The notes: generated by a model from the sequence alone, not told the origin. A stretch of DNA of 64,000 nt from Mumia sp. zg.B17 (GCF_019550915.1 NZ_JAHWCI010000003.1:1-64000); one strand, 5' to 3'; numbered from the stretch's first letter, positions 1-14,729 are shown. Program-made: numbers and translations.

Positions 1-15
1 CTTGGGGGGCGCCCG

Positions 16-63
16 CCCCCCCCCCCTCCCCCCCCCGCTGAGGGGGCCGGGCGGCCCCCCCCC
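16..63 (-). terminator. GC-only hairpin and homopolymer G tracts downstream of prcA
   Basis: Seven-base arms (42-48 and 53-59) with a four-base loop lie just after the prcA stop. On the minus strand they are followed by runs of 9 and 11 G (28-36, 16-26). The hairpin could end the pup-prcB-prcA transcript, and the G runs could form a quadruplex. There is no U tract. Such runs are also prone to sequencing error, so exact run lengths are uncertain. Confidence 0.35.
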
Positions 64-76
64 GCCCCACGACAGC

Positions 77-775
77 TCAGGCGGAGGCGAGCGCCGCGTC
101 GACCTGAGCGTCCGTCAGGCGCTTGAACTTGCGCGGCCGGGTGCGGGTGCGGTCGAGCACCGCGACCTCGAGCTGGTCGGCGGTGAGCACGCGCGGCGTG
201 GTGTCGTCGTGGCCCAGAGCCTTGGCGGCGAGGATGATCGCAGCCTCGAGCGCGAGTCCCTCCGTGTAGTGGTCCTTGAGGTAGCCCTCGGCAGCCTCGG
301 CCTGTCCGCCCATCACCGCATGGCCCTGGATGTCGGCGACCGACCCGTCATAGGTGAGTCGATAGATCTGGTCCTGTGCCGGTGCGGCGCCCACCTCGGC
401 GACGAACAGCTCCACCTCGTACGGCTTCTCTCCCCCGGAGGAGAAGATCGTGCCGAGCGTCTGTGCGTAGGCGTTGGCGAGCCCACGCCCGGTGACATCG
501 CTGCGGTCGTACGAGTAGCCGCGCAGGTCCGCGAGACGGACGCCGGCGATGCGGAGGTTCTCGAACTCGTTGTAGCGCCCGACGGCCGCGAAGCCGATGC
601 GGTCGTAGACCTCGCTGATCTTGTGCAAGGCGTTGGACTGGTTCTCGGCGACGAAGAGCACGCCGTCGGCGTACTGGACCACCACGACGCTGCGGCCGCG
701 CGCGATCCCCTTCCGCGCGAAGTCCGCACGGTCCTTCATCAGCTGCTCGGGCGAGACGTAGAACCCTGCGCTCAC
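77..775 (-). CDS. prcA: 20S proteasome alpha subunit PrcA
   Basis: Structural alpha subunit of the actinobacterial 20S core. Alpha heptamers form the gated outer rings that dock the Mpa ATPase. The 232-residue product begins [20 protein letters not shown] and continues with [12 protein letters not shown] and [10 protein letters not shown], which are hallmark PrcA segments; it has no catalytic N-terminal Thr. The start is GTG. It is the last gene of a pup-prcB-prcA operon, 42 bases after prcB. Length is slightly below the mycobacterial protein (about 248), mostly from a shorter acidic C-terminus. Identification is secure. Confidence 0.96.
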   Translation of the reverse strand: MSAGFYVSPEQLMKDRADFARKGIARGRSVVVVQYADGVLFVAENQSNALHKISEVYDRIGFAAVGRYNEFENLRIAGVRLADLRGYSYDRSDVTGRGLANAYAQTLGTIFSSGGEKPYEVELFVAEVGAAPAQDQIYRLTYDGSVADIQGHAVMGGQAEAAEGYLKDHYTEGLALEAAIILAAKALGHDDTTPRVLTADQLEVAVLDRTRTRPRKFKRLTDAQVDAALASA

Positions 776-817
776 GTGAGTCCTCTCTGGTCAGCGGTAC
801 GGCGATGAACGGATGCG

Positions 818-1633
818 TCACTCCAGCGGGGCTGATGGCCCGTCCGGGCGGACCATGCGGCCCCCGATCACACGGTCGGCGATCGCCGCTGTCACGTCGT
901 CGTCGTAGGCCCGGTAGCCGTCGGCGGTGATGACGGCGACCATCGGGAAGATCCGACGCGTCAGGTCGGGCCCGCCGGTCGCCGAGTCGTCGTCGGCCGC
1001 GTCGTACAGCGCCTGGATGCAGGCCGTCACGGCCTCGGTCTCCTCGAGGTCGGGACGGTAGAGCTTTTTGAGGGCACCACGGGCGAAGGTCGACCCGGAT
1101 CCGACCGAGTGGAACGAGCGCTCTTCGTTGCGGTTGCCGGTCACGTCGAAGACGAAGATCCGGCCGACTGCGGCGTCGTGGTCGTAGGCGGCGAAGAGCG
1201 GCACGACCGCGAGTCCCTGCATGGCCATCGCGAGGTTGTTGCGGATGAGCGTCGCGAGGCGGTTGGCCTTGCCGTCGGTCGAGAGGGGGATGCCCTCGAT
1301 CTTTTCGTAGTGCTCGAGCTCGAGCTGGAACAGGCGCGTCATCTCGACGGCGATCCCTGCCGTGCCGGCGATGCCGACGGCAGAGTACTCGTCAGCCGGG
1401 AAGACCTTTTGGATGTCGCGCTGGGCGATGACGTTGCCCATCGTGGCCCGCCTGTCGCCGGCCATGACGACGCCGCCCGGGAAGGTGGCCGCGACGATGG
1501 TCGTCGCGTGCGTCAGCGGCTGGGCGACCGACGCGTCGGCGAGCCGGGCGGCCGGGAGCAGCTCGGGCTGGTGTCGTGCGAGGAACTCGGTGAAGGACGA
1601 CGAACCGGCCGCGAGGAAGGCCTCAGGCAGCAT
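818..1633 (-). CDS. prcB: 20S proteasome beta subunit PrcB (propeptide plus catalytic Thr)
   Basis: Catalytic subunit of the 20S core, an N-terminal nucleophile threonine protease that degrades pupylated proteins. From the ATG at 1633 the product has 271 residues, with a propeptide of about 43 residues ending in THA. The mature enzyme starts [19 protein letters not shown]. Relative to Thr1, the expected Asp17 (AGD) and Lys33 (IQK) are present, so it should be active. The ATG overlaps the pup stop as TGATG, indicating translational coupling; a GTG one codon upstream is an alternative. prcA follows. Confidence 0.96.
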   Translation of the reverse strand: MLPEAFLAAGSSSFTEFLARHQPELLPAARLADASVAQPLTHATTIVAATFPGGVVMAGDRRATMGNVIAQRDIQKVFPADEYSAVGIAGTAGIAVEMTRLFQLELEHYEKIEGIPLSTDGKANRLATLIRNNLAMAMQGLAVVPLFAAYDHDAAVGRIFVFDVTGNRNEERSFHSVGSGSTFARGALKKLYRPDLEETEAVTACIQALYDAADDDSATGGPDLTRRIFPMVAVITADGYRAYDDDVTAAIADRVIGGRMVRPDGPSAPLE

Positions 1634-1842
1634 CACTGCCCGCCCTTCTGGACGAAGCTGCGGACGAACTCCTCGGCGTTCTCCTCGAGGACGTCGTCGA
1701 TCTCGTCGAGGATGGAGTCGATGTCGTCGTCGAGCTTTTCTTTGCGCTCGGCGACGTCCTCCGAGGTGTCGACCTGGACGTCGTCCTCACCCTCGGTGCT
1801 CTTGCGTGTGGTCTTGTGCTGCTGCCCACCGTCGCGTGCCAT
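1633..1842 (-). CDS. pup: Prokaryotic ubiquitin-like protein Pup
   Basis: Small, mostly disordered protein modifier attached to lysines of target proteins to mark them for the Mpa-proteasome. The product has 69 residues and is very acidic in the centre. It has the helical Mpa-binding segment [20 protein letters not shown] and ends FVQKGGQ. The terminal Gln means it must be deamidated by Dop (encoded at 2578-4095) before ligation by PafA, which is not in this window. A GAGGAGG Shine-Dalgarno sequence precedes the ATG. First gene of the pup-prcB-prcA operon. Confidence 0.97.
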   Translation of the reverse strand: MARDGGQQHKTTRKSTEGEDDVQVDTSEDVAERKEKLDDDIDSILDEIDDVLEENAEEFVRSFVQKGGQ

Positions 1843-1881
1843 CGCAACCTCCTCGAGTCGGCTCTTCGTGCCGTCGACTCG

Positions 1882-1887
1882 ACCCTA
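1882..1887 (-). promoter_or_regulatory. Candidate -10 for the pup operon
   Basis: TAGGGT on the minus strand would start a transcript with a leader of about 33 bases carrying the pup Shine-Dalgarno sequence. An overlapping TATACC (1886-1891) on the plus strand could serve the divergent gene at 1927. Motif inspection only. Confidence 0.35.
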
Positions 1888-1926
1888 TACCGGCCTGGTG
1901 ACCGAACGCGCTGAAAGACTGTGCCG

Positions 1927-2571
1927 ATGGATCGGAGCCGCGAGGACACCTGGGAGAACACCACCCACGACTGGCACGCGGCCGTCGACCTCGACCACCT
2001 CGCCGCCATCGCGGAGGGGGTCGAGACGTATGCACCGGGCGGCACCCTGCACCTCGTGCTCGAGGTGCTCGCCTACGCTGCCGACGAGGCTGAGTCCCGT
2101 GGTGGTGGGCAGGCAGTCATCACCCTTCACGGGGACGGATCGGTCTCGGTCGCCGACGACGGCCGTGGGACGGACACCCGCACCGACCCCCATGGCGTGC
2201 TCGTCAAGAAGCCCGTGATGGCCACCCGCGACCTCCGGTTCTTCGACGCCGCCGCTCCCCCGCTCCTCGCCGACGGCCAGCCCCGCCGCGGATTGTCGGT
2301 CGTCGCGGCGTTGAGCGCACGGCTCGTCCACGAGAACCGTCGTTCGAGCGGCTCGTGGCGGCAGTGGTACGAGCACGGCGTGCCGGTGACCGTCCTGGAG
2401 CCGTTCACCGCCGACGGGAGCACCGGGACGACGGTGCGCTTCTGGCCGGCGCCCGCGCTTGCGGCGCTCTCCGCTGACGCTCTCGAGACACTGGCCCGGG
2501 CTGGTGGACCGGACCTGAGGGTCGAGCTCGTCGTCGACGGCCTGCCCCGCGAACCGCGTGAGGCTCCCTGA
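1927..2571 (+). CDS. Small GyrB-like GHKL ATPase-fold protein
   Basis: 214 residues resembling only the N-terminal ATP-binding (Bergerat) fold of GyrB. Visible are an N-box-like EVLAYAADEAES, a G1-box-like SVSVADDGRGTD and a G2-like RRGLSVVAALSARL. No transducer or toprim domain follows, so it cannot be a gyrase subunit. The Asn that coordinates magnesium in GyrB (EVVDN) is Tyr50 here, so ATP turnover is doubtful. Its role is unknown. It sits divergently from pup and converges with dop (6-base gap), as expected for a gene held in the proteasome locus. GTG at 1921 is an alternative start. Confidence 0.7.
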   Translation: MDRSREDTWENTTHDWHAAVDLDHLAAIAEGVETYAPGGTLHLVLEVLAYAADEAESRGGGQAVITLHGDGSVSVADDGRGTDTRTDPHGVLVKKPVMATRDLRFFDAAAPPLLADGQPRRGLSVVAALSARLVHENRRSSGSWRQWYEHGVPVTVLEPFTADGSTGTTVRFWPAPALAALSADALETLARAGGPDLRVELVVDGLPREPREAP

Positions 2572-2577
2572 CGCCGG

Positions 2578-4095
2578 TCAGCGCCGGGTGATCGCGTCGA
2601 ACAGCCCCTGGGCGGTGCTGTGCGCCTCGAAGAGCCCGCCGACGTGCTCGCGGGTCCCGCGCAACGGCTCCATGGTCGGGACGCGCTGGAGGGTGTCCCG
2701 GCCTGGGAGGTCGAAGATCACGGAGTCCCACGAGGCCGCCGCGACCGACTCCGGATAGCGGGTGAGGCACTGTCCTCGGAAGTAGGCGCGGGTGTCCTCG
2801 GGCGGCTGCGTGACCGCCCTCTCGATCTCGGTGTCGGAGAGCAGGCGCTTCATCCGGCCGGTGCGGACGAGCTGGTGGTACAGGCCCTTCGTGGGTCGGA
2901 GATCGGCGTACTGGAGGTCGACGAGGTGGAGCTTTGCGTGGTCCCAGTCGAGCGAGTCGCGCTCGCGGTAGGACTCCAGGAGTGCCAGCTTGGCCACCCA
3001 GTCGAGCTCGTCCCGGAGCTGGAACGGGTCCTCGGCGAGCCGGGTCAGCACCGACTCCCAGCGGTCCAGGACGTCCTTGGTCTGTCCTGCAGCCGGGTCG
3101 TCTCCGTCATGGCCCCGCGCGACGAAGGCCTGGGCCTTCTCGAGATAGCTCCACTGGAGGTCGAGCGCCGTGATGGTCCGACCGTCCGCGAGCTCCACCG
3201 CGGTGCGCAGAGACGCGTCGTGGGAGATGGCGTGCAGCGCGTTGACCGGCTGCGCCAGCTCGAGACCGCTCGAGAGCTCGCCGGACTCGATCATCGCCAG
3301 CACCAGCGAGGTGGCGCCCATCTTGAGGTAGCCGGCGATCTCCGACATGTTGGCGTCGCCGATGATGACGTGGAGGCGGCGATATTTAGAGGGGTCGGCG
3401 TGCGGCTCGTCGCGGGTGTTGATGATCGGCCGCTTGAGCGTCGTCTCGAGGCCCACGCCGACCTCGAAGTAGTCGGCGCGCTGGCTGATCTGGAAGCCGC
3501 TCTCGGACCCGTCTTGCTGGCGCCCGACGCGGCCTGCTCCGCAGATGACCTGCCGGGAGACGAAGAACGGCGTCAGATGCTCCACGATCGCGCCGAACGG
3601 CACGTCTCGCCGCATGAGGTAGTTCTCGTGGGAGCCGTACGAGGCGCCCTTGTTGTCGACGTTGTTCTTGTAGAGGAGCAGGCCCGGGGATCCCGGGAGC
3701 TGCGAGGCCAGGTCGGCGCCGCGCTGCATGACGAGCTCGCCGGCCTTCTCCCACAGCACGACGTCGCGGGGGTTGGTGCACTCGGGAGTGGAGTATTCGG
3801 GGTGGGCGTGGTCGACGTAGAGGCGGGCACCGTTGGTCAGGATCACGTTGGCGAGGCCCAGGTCCTCGTCGGTCAGCTGCGTCGAGTCGGCACGATCGCG
3901 GCTGAGGTCGAAGCCGCGCGCGTCGCGCAGGGGGTTTTCTTCTTCGAAGTCCCAGCGGGCGCGGCGCGTCAGCCCGTGGGCGCTCGCGTAGGCGTTGACG
4001 ACCTGGGTCGAGGCCACCATCTGGTTGGCCGTGGGCTGACCCTTGACCGAGATGCCGTACTCGACCTCGGAACCCATCACCCGTCGCACCGTCAT
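2578..4095 (-). CDS. dop: Pup deamidase/depupylase Dop
   Basis: Converts the C-terminal Gln of Pup to Glu and can remove Pup from substrates, using ATP as a cofactor in a glutamine-synthetase-like fold. The 505 residues match the length of mycobacterial Dop. The N-terminus reads VMGSEVEYGISVKGQPTAN (PafA instead has an IETEFG-type start), followed by NPLRDARGFDLSRDRADS in the Dop-specific loop region, then NGARLYVDHAHPEYSTPEC and LLYKNNVDNKGASYGSHENY. Apparently monocistronic, with a leaderless-type promoter six bases before the ATG. Confidence 0.95.
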   Translation of the reverse strand: MTVRRVMGSEVEYGISVKGQPTANQMVASTQVVNAYASAHGLTRRARWDFEEENPLRDARGFDLSRDRADSTQLTDEDLGLANVILTNGARLYVDHAHPEYSTPECTNPRDVVLWEKAGELVMQRGADLASQLPGSPGLLLYKNNVDNKGASYGSHENYLMRRDVPFGAIVEHLTPFFVSRQVICGAGRVGRQQDGSESGFQISQRADYFEVGVGLETTLKRPIINTRDEPHADPSKYRRLHVIIGDANMSEIAGYLKMGATSLVLAMIESGELSSGLELAQPVNALHAISHDASLRTAVELADGRTITALDLQWSYLEKAQAFVARGHDGDDPAAGQTKDVLDRWESVLTRLAEDPFQLRDELDWVAKLALLESYRERDSLDWDHAKLHLVDLQYADLRPTKGLYHQLVRTGRMKRLLSDTEIERAVTQPPEDTRAYFRGQCLTRYPESVAAASWDSVIFDLPGRDTLQRVPTMEPLRGTREHVGGLFEAHSTAQGLFDAITRR

Positions 4096-4101
4096 GTCGC
4101 C

Positions 4102-4107
4102 AGCCTA
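4102..4107 (-). promoter_or_regulatory. -10 box of dop (leaderless)
   Basis: TAGGCT ends six bases before the dop ATG, so the transcript should begin at or next to the start codon. Confidence 0.6.
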
Positions 4108-4143
4108 GCCAGTGTGACCGACGCCGCCCCGGAACCGCGCTGT

Positions 4144-4149
4144 CATGAT
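4144..4149 (+). promoter_or_regulatory. Possible -10 box of the NUDIX gene
   Basis: CATGAT lies six bases before the GTG at 4156, the spacing seen at other leaderless genes in this window. The hexamer is a weak match. Confidence 0.35.
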
Positions 4150-4155
4150 GGCGGC

Positions 4156-4652
4156 GTGGACGAGATCGTGGCGCTGTACAGCAGGGACGGACGACCGGCC
4201 GGGTCGGCTCCGCGGTCGCGTGTCCGGGCCGAGAACCTTCACCACGCGGCCACCGCCGTGGTCGTCCTCGATCCCGCGGGACAGGTCTACGTGCACCGGC
4301 GCACCACGTCCAAGGACGTCTTCCCTGGCATGTACGACGTGTGCGCGGGCGGCGTCCTTCTCGCGGACGAGGCCCCCTGTGACGGCGCCGTCCGCGAGCT
4401 CGCCGAGGAGCTCGGGATCACCGCGGCCCCGCTCCAGCCGATCTTCACCGGCCGGTACGAGGACGAGCACACCTCGTACGAGGCGTTCGGCTACCTCGTC
4501 GACGGATGGGACGGCCCGGTCCGCTGGCAGCCGGAGGAGGTCGCCTGGGGCGGATGGATGCCGCTGACCGAGGTCGTGCGCCGCCTCGACGACCCGGCGT
4601 GGCCACTCGTGCCGGACTCCCGCGCACTGGTCGGACCCTGGCTTCGCGCCCG

Positions 4653-4674
<22 letters not shown>
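4156..4674 (+). CDS. NUDIX hydrolase
   Basis: 172 residues with a perfect NUDIX box at about residues 66-88: GVLLADE, then a seven-residue gap, then RELAEELGI (pattern GX5EX7REUXEEXGU). It should hydrolyse a nucleoside-diphosphate-linked substrate with a divalent metal. The preceding [20 protein letters not shown] recalls the YfcD/isopentenyl-diphosphate-isomerase-like branch, but the substrate cannot be told from sequence. GTG at 4156 is chosen because it opens the conserved part and suits a leaderless promoter. The 3' end overlaps the metH 3' end by 22 bases (convergent). Confidence 0.85.
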
Positions 4675-8444
<3,770 letters not shown>

Positions 8445-8581
8445 GACGCATGCCCTTCCGAAATGGGGTGATTGGCGCAGGAGCGCCGGTTTCGAGACTA
8501 GTCGACGGACGGTCGCCCACGTCGCCCCCGCGGCGTGCGTCCGCCATGTGGACCCGCCGTCACAGCGGCGCCGCGGCGGCG

Positions 8582-9064
8582 TCAGGCGAGAGTCTTGCCG
8601 AGATAGAGCGAGAGGGGATCGTCGGCGTAGTAACCGAACGGCTCTACGTCGGTGTAGCCCGACGAACGGTAGAGCGCGATCGCCTCAGGCTGCGGCCGCC
8701 CGGTCTCCAGGATGATCGCCCTCGCACCCGCTGCCGCCGCGGTCTCCTCCAGCCAGGCGAGCATCGCGCGGGCGTAGCCACGACCGCGCGCCCACTCACG
8801 GACGTACATCCGCTTGATCTCGGCGCGGTCGTCGCCCAAGCGCCTCCACCCGCCCGTCGCGACAGGAGTCCCGTCGGCGTACGCCACGGCGAACACTCCC
8901 CCGGGCCCGCGGAACTCGTCGGCGTCGGCGGGTCCCTGGTCAGGCGTGCCGTACCGCCGCGCGTACTCCGCCTGGACCTCGGAGACGAGCAGGACGGCGT
9001 CGGGGTGGTCGTAGCCCACGACACGGATGTCGAGAGCGGACAGGATCGGAGGCACGCACTCCAT
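8582..9064 (-). CDS. GNAT family N-acetyltransferase
   Basis: 160 residues of the GNAT fold, transferring an acetyl group from acetyl-CoA to an unknown amine. The acetyl-CoA loop [14 protein letters not shown] matches the Q/RxxGxG/A motif, followed by the typical C-terminal strand-helix [17 protein letters not shown]. The ATG at 9064 is the first start giving a normal-length GNAT protein. It lies 23 bases downstream of the mpa stop on the same strand and upstream of metH, so it may be cotranscribed with mpa. The substrate is unknown. Confidence 0.8.
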   Translation of the reverse strand: MECVPPILSALDIRVVGYDHPDAVLLVSEVQAEYARRYGTPDQGPADADEFRGPGGVFAVAYADGTPVATGGWRRLGDDRAEIKRMYVREWARGRGYARAMLAWLEETAAAAGARAIILETGRPQPEAIALYRSSGYTDVEPFGYYADDPLSLYLGKTLA

Positions 9065-9087
9065 TGTGCGGTGCCTCGGTCCAGCGG

Positions 9088-10848
9088 TCAGAGGTACTGC
9101 CCGGTGTTGGCGACGGTGTCGATGGACCGACCCGGCTCGCTGCCCTGCTTGCCGGAGATGAGCGTACGGATGAAGACGATCCGCTCGCCCTTCTTGCCCG
9201 AGATCCGCGCCCAGTCGTCGGGGTTGGTCGTGTTGGGCAGGTCTTCGTTCTCCTTGAACTCGTCGAGGCACGCCTGGAGCAGGTGCTGGACGCGCAGACC
9301 CTTCTGGCGCAGCTCGAGGAAGTCCTTGATCGCCATCTTCTTTGCCCGGTCGACGATGTTCTGGATCATCGCGCCGGAGTTGAAGTCCTTGAAGTAGAGG
9401 ACTTCCTTGTCACCATTGGCGTAGGTGACCTCCAAGAATCGGTTCTCCTCGGACTCGGTGTACATCCGCTCGACGGTGCGCTGGATCATGCCGTTGACGC
9501 ACGCCACCCGGTCACCACCGAACTCCCCGAGGTCGTCCTCGTGCAGCGGGAGGCTGGGCGTCAGGTACTTGGAGAAGATGTCGCGGGCGGACTCGGCGTC
9601 GGGCCGCTCGATCTTGATCTTCACGTCGAGACGACCTGGTCGCAAGATGGCGGGGTCGATCATGTCCTCGCGGTTGGAGGCACCGATGACGAGGACGTTC
9701 TCGAGGCCCTCGACGCCGTCGATCTCGCTCAGCAGCTGCGGCACGATCGTGTTCTCGACGTCGGAGGAGACGCCCGAGCCGCGGGTGCGGAACAGGGAGT
9801 CCATCTCGTCGAAGAAGACGATGACCGGCGTGCCCTCGCTCGCCTTCTCGCGTGCTCGCTGGAACACGAGCCGGATGTGGCGCTCGGTCTCGCCGACGTA
9901 CTTGTTGAGCAGCTCGGGGCCCTTGATGTTGAGGAAGTAGGACCGGCCCTCCTCCCCCGTCTTGGCCGACACCTTCTTGGCGAGCGAGCTCGCGACCGCC
10001 TTCGCGATCAGCGTCTTGCCGCACCCGGGCGGGCCGTACAGAAGGACGCCCTTGGGCGGCTTGAGCTCGTGCTCGATGAAGATCTCCGGATAGAGGTAGG
10101 GCAGCTCGACCGCGTCGCGGATCGACTCGATCTGGCCCTGGAGGCCTCCGATGCTCGAGTAGTCGATGTCGGGGACCTCCTCCAGCACGAGCTCCTCCAC
10201 CTCCGACTTCGGGACACGCTCGTAGACGTATCCGGCACGGGAGTCGAGCAGGAGGGAGTCGCCGGCGCGCAGGCGCGTGTCCATGAGCGAGTCGGCGATG
10301 CGCGCGATCCGCTCCTCGTCGGCGTTGCCGATGACGAGCGCGCGCTCCCCGTCGGCGAGCAGCTCCTTGAGCATGACGACCTCGCCCACGGTCTCGTAGT
10401 CGAGCGCAGCGACGACGTTGAGGGCCTCGTTGAGGATGACCTCCTGACCGCGACGGAGATCCTCCGCCTCGACCGACGGGCTCACGTTGACGCGCAGCTT
10501 GCGGCCGCCGGTGAACACGTCGACGGTGTCGTCCTCGTTCTGCCGGATGAACGTGCCGAACCCCGTCGGCGGCTGCGCGAGCCTGTCGACCTCCTCCTTG
10601 AGCGAGAGGATCTGGTCGCGCGCCTCGCGGAGGGTGTCGCCGAGCCGGGCGTTCTGAGCGGTGACCGCGGCGAGGCGCGCCTCGGTCTCGGCGAGGCGGG
10701 CGTCGACGGTGCTGTCCGGGCGGCCGGTCGCGAGACGCCGACGGAGGTGCTCGACCTCGGCGCGCAGGTAGTCGATCTCGGCCTGCTGCTGGTGGGCGGT
10801 CTGCTCGTTCGCAGGCGGGCGCCGATCGGTGTGGTCGAACTCGCTCAT
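9088..10848 (-). CDS. mpa: Proteasomal ATPase Mpa/ARC
   Basis: AAA+ ring that binds Pup, unfolds the tagged protein and feeds it into the 20S core. Of 586 residues, the first ~90 form a coiled coil (Pup-binding), followed by tandem OB folds to ~240 and the AAA domain with Walker A GPPGCGKT (about 272-279), Walker [13 protein letters not shown] and [18 protein letters not shown]. The C-terminus is NTGQYL, with the penultimate Tyr that docks into the alpha ring. GGGAGGT precedes the ATG. The 167-base upstream gap holds two TCGTACGA palindromes. Confidence 0.96.
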   Translation of the reverse strand: MSEFDHTDRRPPANEQTAHQQQAEIDYLRAEVEHLRRRLATGRPDSTVDARLAETEARLAAVTAQNARLGDTLREARDQILSLKEEVDRLAQPPTGFGTFIRQNEDDTVDVFTGGRKLRVNVSPSVEAEDLRRGQEVILNEALNVVAALDYETVGEVVMLKELLADGERALVIGNADEERIARIADSLMDTRLRAGDSLLLDSRAGYVYERVPKSEVEELVLEEVPDIDYSSIGGLQGQIESIRDAVELPYLYPEIFIEHELKPPKGVLLYGPPGCGKTLIAKAVASSLAKKVSAKTGEEGRSYFLNIKGPELLNKYVGETERHIRLVFQRAREKASEGTPVIVFFDEMDSLFRTRGSGVSSDVENTIVPQLLSEIDGVEGLENVLVIGASNREDMIDPAILRPGRLDVKIKIERPDAESARDIFSKYLTPSLPLHEDDLGEFGGDRVACVNGMIQRTVERMYTESEENRFLEVTYANGDKEVLYFKDFNSGAMIQNIVDRAKKMAIKDFLELRQKGLRVQHLLQACLDEFKENEDLPNTTNPDDWARISGKKGERIVFIRTLISGKQGSEPGRSIDTVANTGQYL

Positions 10849-10929
10849 GTCGTACCTCCCGCGAAGGCCGTGACACCGTCTGACCCGAACACCGCCGGGG
10901 TCGACCCGTGTGCGCGGCGTGTTGGCTCC

Positions 10930-10975
10930 TCGTACGACGACACTACCCGCCTGTGGTCGTCATCCGCTCGTACGA
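10930..10975. repeat. Two copies of the palindrome TCGTACGA upstream of mpa
   Basis: Perfect 8-base palindromes at 10930-10937 and 10968-10975, 38 bases apart, sit in the gap between trmI and mpa. They could be regulator sites. No regulator can be named. Confidence 0.3.
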
Positions 10976-11015
10976 ATCGGCGTTCTCACGATCAGATACC
11001 GGGATGTGATTCAGG

Positions 11016-13092
<2,077 letters not shown>

Positions 13093-13099
13093 ACCCTCC

Positions 13100-13105
13100 A
13101 CCGTA
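13100..13105 (-). promoter_or_regulatory. -10 box of the M50 protease/trmI operon (leaderless)
   Basis: TACGGT lies seven bases before the GTG at 13092. Confidence 0.55.
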
Positions 13106-13143
13106 TCGGGTCGTGACACGCCGGGACTGTCGGTCCGCTGGCC

Positions 13144-13149
13144 TAGGCT
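13144..13149 (+). promoter_or_regulatory. -10 box of the RecB-family nuclease gene (leaderless)
   Basis: TAGGCT lies seven bases before the ATG at 13157. Confidence 0.55.
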
Positions 13150-13156
13150 GGTTGGC

Positions 13157-14047
13157 ATGAGGACACAGACGATCGAGCGCACAGAGGTGGACGGCGTCGA
13201 CGTCGTCGGATCCCTCTCGCCCAGCCGTGCGGCCGACTTCATGACGTGTCCGCTCCTCTACCGCTTCCGCGTCGTCGACCGCCTGCCCGAGGAGCCGTCG
13301 GCCGACGCGGTGCGCGGGACGCTCGTGCACGCCGTCCTCGAAGAGCTCTTCGACGCACCTCCCGGCGAGCGGACGCTCGAGCGGGCGCGTGCGCTGGTCG
13401 GCCCCGCGTGGGCGCGCCTCCAGGAGGCGGAGCCCGAGGTGGCCGCGCTGTTCGACGACGGCGACGCTCTCGCCGAGTGGCTGAGCACCGCCGGTGACCT
13501 CCTCATGTCCTACTTCGTTCTCGAGGACCCTCGGCGTCTCGAGCCCGCCGAGCGCGAGAAGTACGTCGAGACCGTGATCGACGGTGGGCTCCTCCTGCGT
13601 GGCTACGTCGACCGGGTCGACGTCGCGCCCACAGGCGAGGTGCGGGTCGTCGACTACAAGACCGGGCGCGCGCCGCGGGAGGTGTTCGAGGCCAAGGCGA
13701 TGTTCCAGATGAAGTTCTACGCCCTGGTGATGTGGAGGACCACCGGGACGGTCCCGACACTGCTCCAGCTGATGTACCTCGGCAACGAGGAGATCCTCCG
13801 ATACTCCCCCGACGAGGCCGATCTACTCGCGACCGAGCGCAAGCTGCGCGCCCTGTGGGCCGCGATCGAGCGGGCGTCGACCACCGGCGAGTGGCGCCCG
13901 CACAAGAGCCCGCTGTGCGGGTGGTGCGACCACAAGGCCCGCTGCCCCGAGTGGGGAGGCACCCCGCCACCGCTCCCCGAGCGCGACACGCTGCCGATCG
14001 AGCCTGCCGTCCACTCGCCTGCCGAGAGCACTGTCGACGCGGACTGA
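13157..14047 (+). CDS. RecB-like PD-(D/E)XK nuclease with Fe-S cysteine cluster
   Basis: 296-residue stand-alone exonuclease domain like the C-terminal part of RecB/AddB. It has RGTLVHAVLEELF at the N-terminus (catalytic His region), GYVDRVDVAPTGEVRVVDYKTG (catalytic Asp and DYK) and QMKFYALV (motif with Gln). Cys31 together with Cys254, Cys257 and Cys263 forms the split four-cysteine set that holds a 4Fe-4S cluster in AddB-type nucleases. It is divergent from the M50/trmI operon, matching the position of mycobacterial Rv2119. The physiological DNA substrate is unknown. Confidence 0.86.
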   Translation: MRTQTIERTEVDGVDVVGSLSPSRAADFMTCPLLYRFRVVDRLPEEPSADAVRGTLVHAVLEELFDAPPGERTLERARALVGPAWARLQEAEPEVAALFDDGDALAEWLSTAGDLLMSYFVLEDPRRLEPAEREKYVETVIDGGLLLRGYVDRVDVAPTGEVRVVDYKTGRAPREVFEAKAMFQMKFYALVMWRTTGTVPTLLQLMYLGNEEILRYSPDEADLLATERKLRALWAAIERASTTGEWRPHKSPLCGWCDHKARCPEWGGTPPPLPERDTLPIEPAVHSPAESTVDAD

Positions 14048-14061
14048 CGCTCGCGAACAAT

Positions 14062-14104
14062 TGCAAAGGTTCTTTGCAAAGAGTCTTTGCAAAGAACCTT
14101 TGCA
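14062..14104. promoter_or_regulatory. 43-bp perfect palindrome, operator for the ArsR/MFS operon
   Basis: Two 21-base arms (14062-14082, 14084-14104) are exactly complementary around one central base. Each arm contains TTTGCAAAG. The palindrome covers the -35 (TTTGCA, 14086-14091) and reaches into the spacer of the arsR-type promoter, so the regulator probably represses its own operon here. As RNA it would fold into a long hairpin followed by TTTT (14106-14109), so it may also terminate the upstream nuclease transcript. Confidence 0.75.
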
Positions 14105-14108
14105 GTTT

Positions 14109-14114
14109 TACGGT
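14109..14114 (+). promoter_or_regulatory. -10 box of the ArsR/MFS operon (leaderless)
   Basis: TACGGT, 17 bases after a TTTGCA -35-like element and six bases before the ATG at 14121. Confidence 0.65.
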
Positions 14115-14120
14115 AGCCCG

Positions 14121-14729
14121 ATGGCCGCCGAACCGACTCACGTCGTCCTCGACTCCTCCGCACTCAAGGCTCTCGCCCACCCGCTGCGCGTCTCCCTCCT
14201 GGGGGCACTGCGCCGCTACGGTCCCGCCACCGCGACGCAACTCGGTCAGCGGCTCAGCATCAGCTCGGGTTCGGCGTCGTACCATCTCCGCCAGCTCGAG
14301 CGGGCCGGCCTCGTCGCGGACGACACCACGCGCGGCAACGCACGGGACCGGTGGTGGCGGGCGGCGCACCGGTCCACGACGCTTCGCATCCATGACCTCG
14401 ACCCGACCGACGATGACGCCGTGGACACCTACCTGCGCTCGGTCGCGGCCAACTACACCCTTCTCCTGCAACAGGCGGTGAACGAACGCGCGACGCTCCC
14501 GAGCGCCTGGCGCGGGACCTTGGAGATGAGCGACTACCTGCTGCGACTCACGCCGGACGAGGCCAAGACCCTTGCCGTACGCCTCCACACCGTCGTCCGC
14601 GAGTTCCGCTACGACGTGCCGGAGAACCGTGCGCCCGAGGACGCCGACCGCGTCAGCGTCATCCTCCAGGTGCTTCCCCAGCCGGAGACCGCGTCGGAAG
14701 ACGGCCGAGACGGGGACGGCCTGGGATGA
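14121..14729 (+). CDS. ArsR-family winged-helix transcriptional regulator
   Basis: 202 residues. The N-terminal winged helix reads ALKALAHPLRVSLLGALRRY, then a recognition helix with SISSGSASYHLRQLERAGLV, typical of ArsR/SmtB-type repressors. No metal-binding Cys cluster is seen, so the inducer is more likely organic. The C-terminal ~110 residues are a helical domain of unknown ligand. It overlaps the downstream MFS gene by four bases (ATGA), so it probably represses that exporter and itself through the 43-bp palindrome just upstream. The ATG at 14121 is used because an upstream frame would read through the operator. Confidence 0.87.
   Translation: MAAEPTHVVLDSSALKALAHPLRVSLLGALRRYGPATATQLGQRLSISSGSASYHLRQLERAGLVADDTTRGNARDRWWRAAHRSTTLRIHDLDPTDDDAVDTYLRSVAANYTLLLQQAVNERATLPSAWRGTLEMSDYLLRLTPDEAKTLAVRLHTVVREFRYDVPENRAPEDADRVSVILQVLPQPETASEDGRDGDGLG

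Noticed and set aside
8445-8581. Cobalamin or SAM riboswitch upstream of metH
   Set aside because: I looked for the B12-box and SAM-switch conserved parts and did not find them; only weak short stems are present.
14058-14110. CRISPR-like direct repeats (TTTGCAAAG copies)
   Set aside because: The copies are parts of a single palindrome, not direct repeats separated by spacers.
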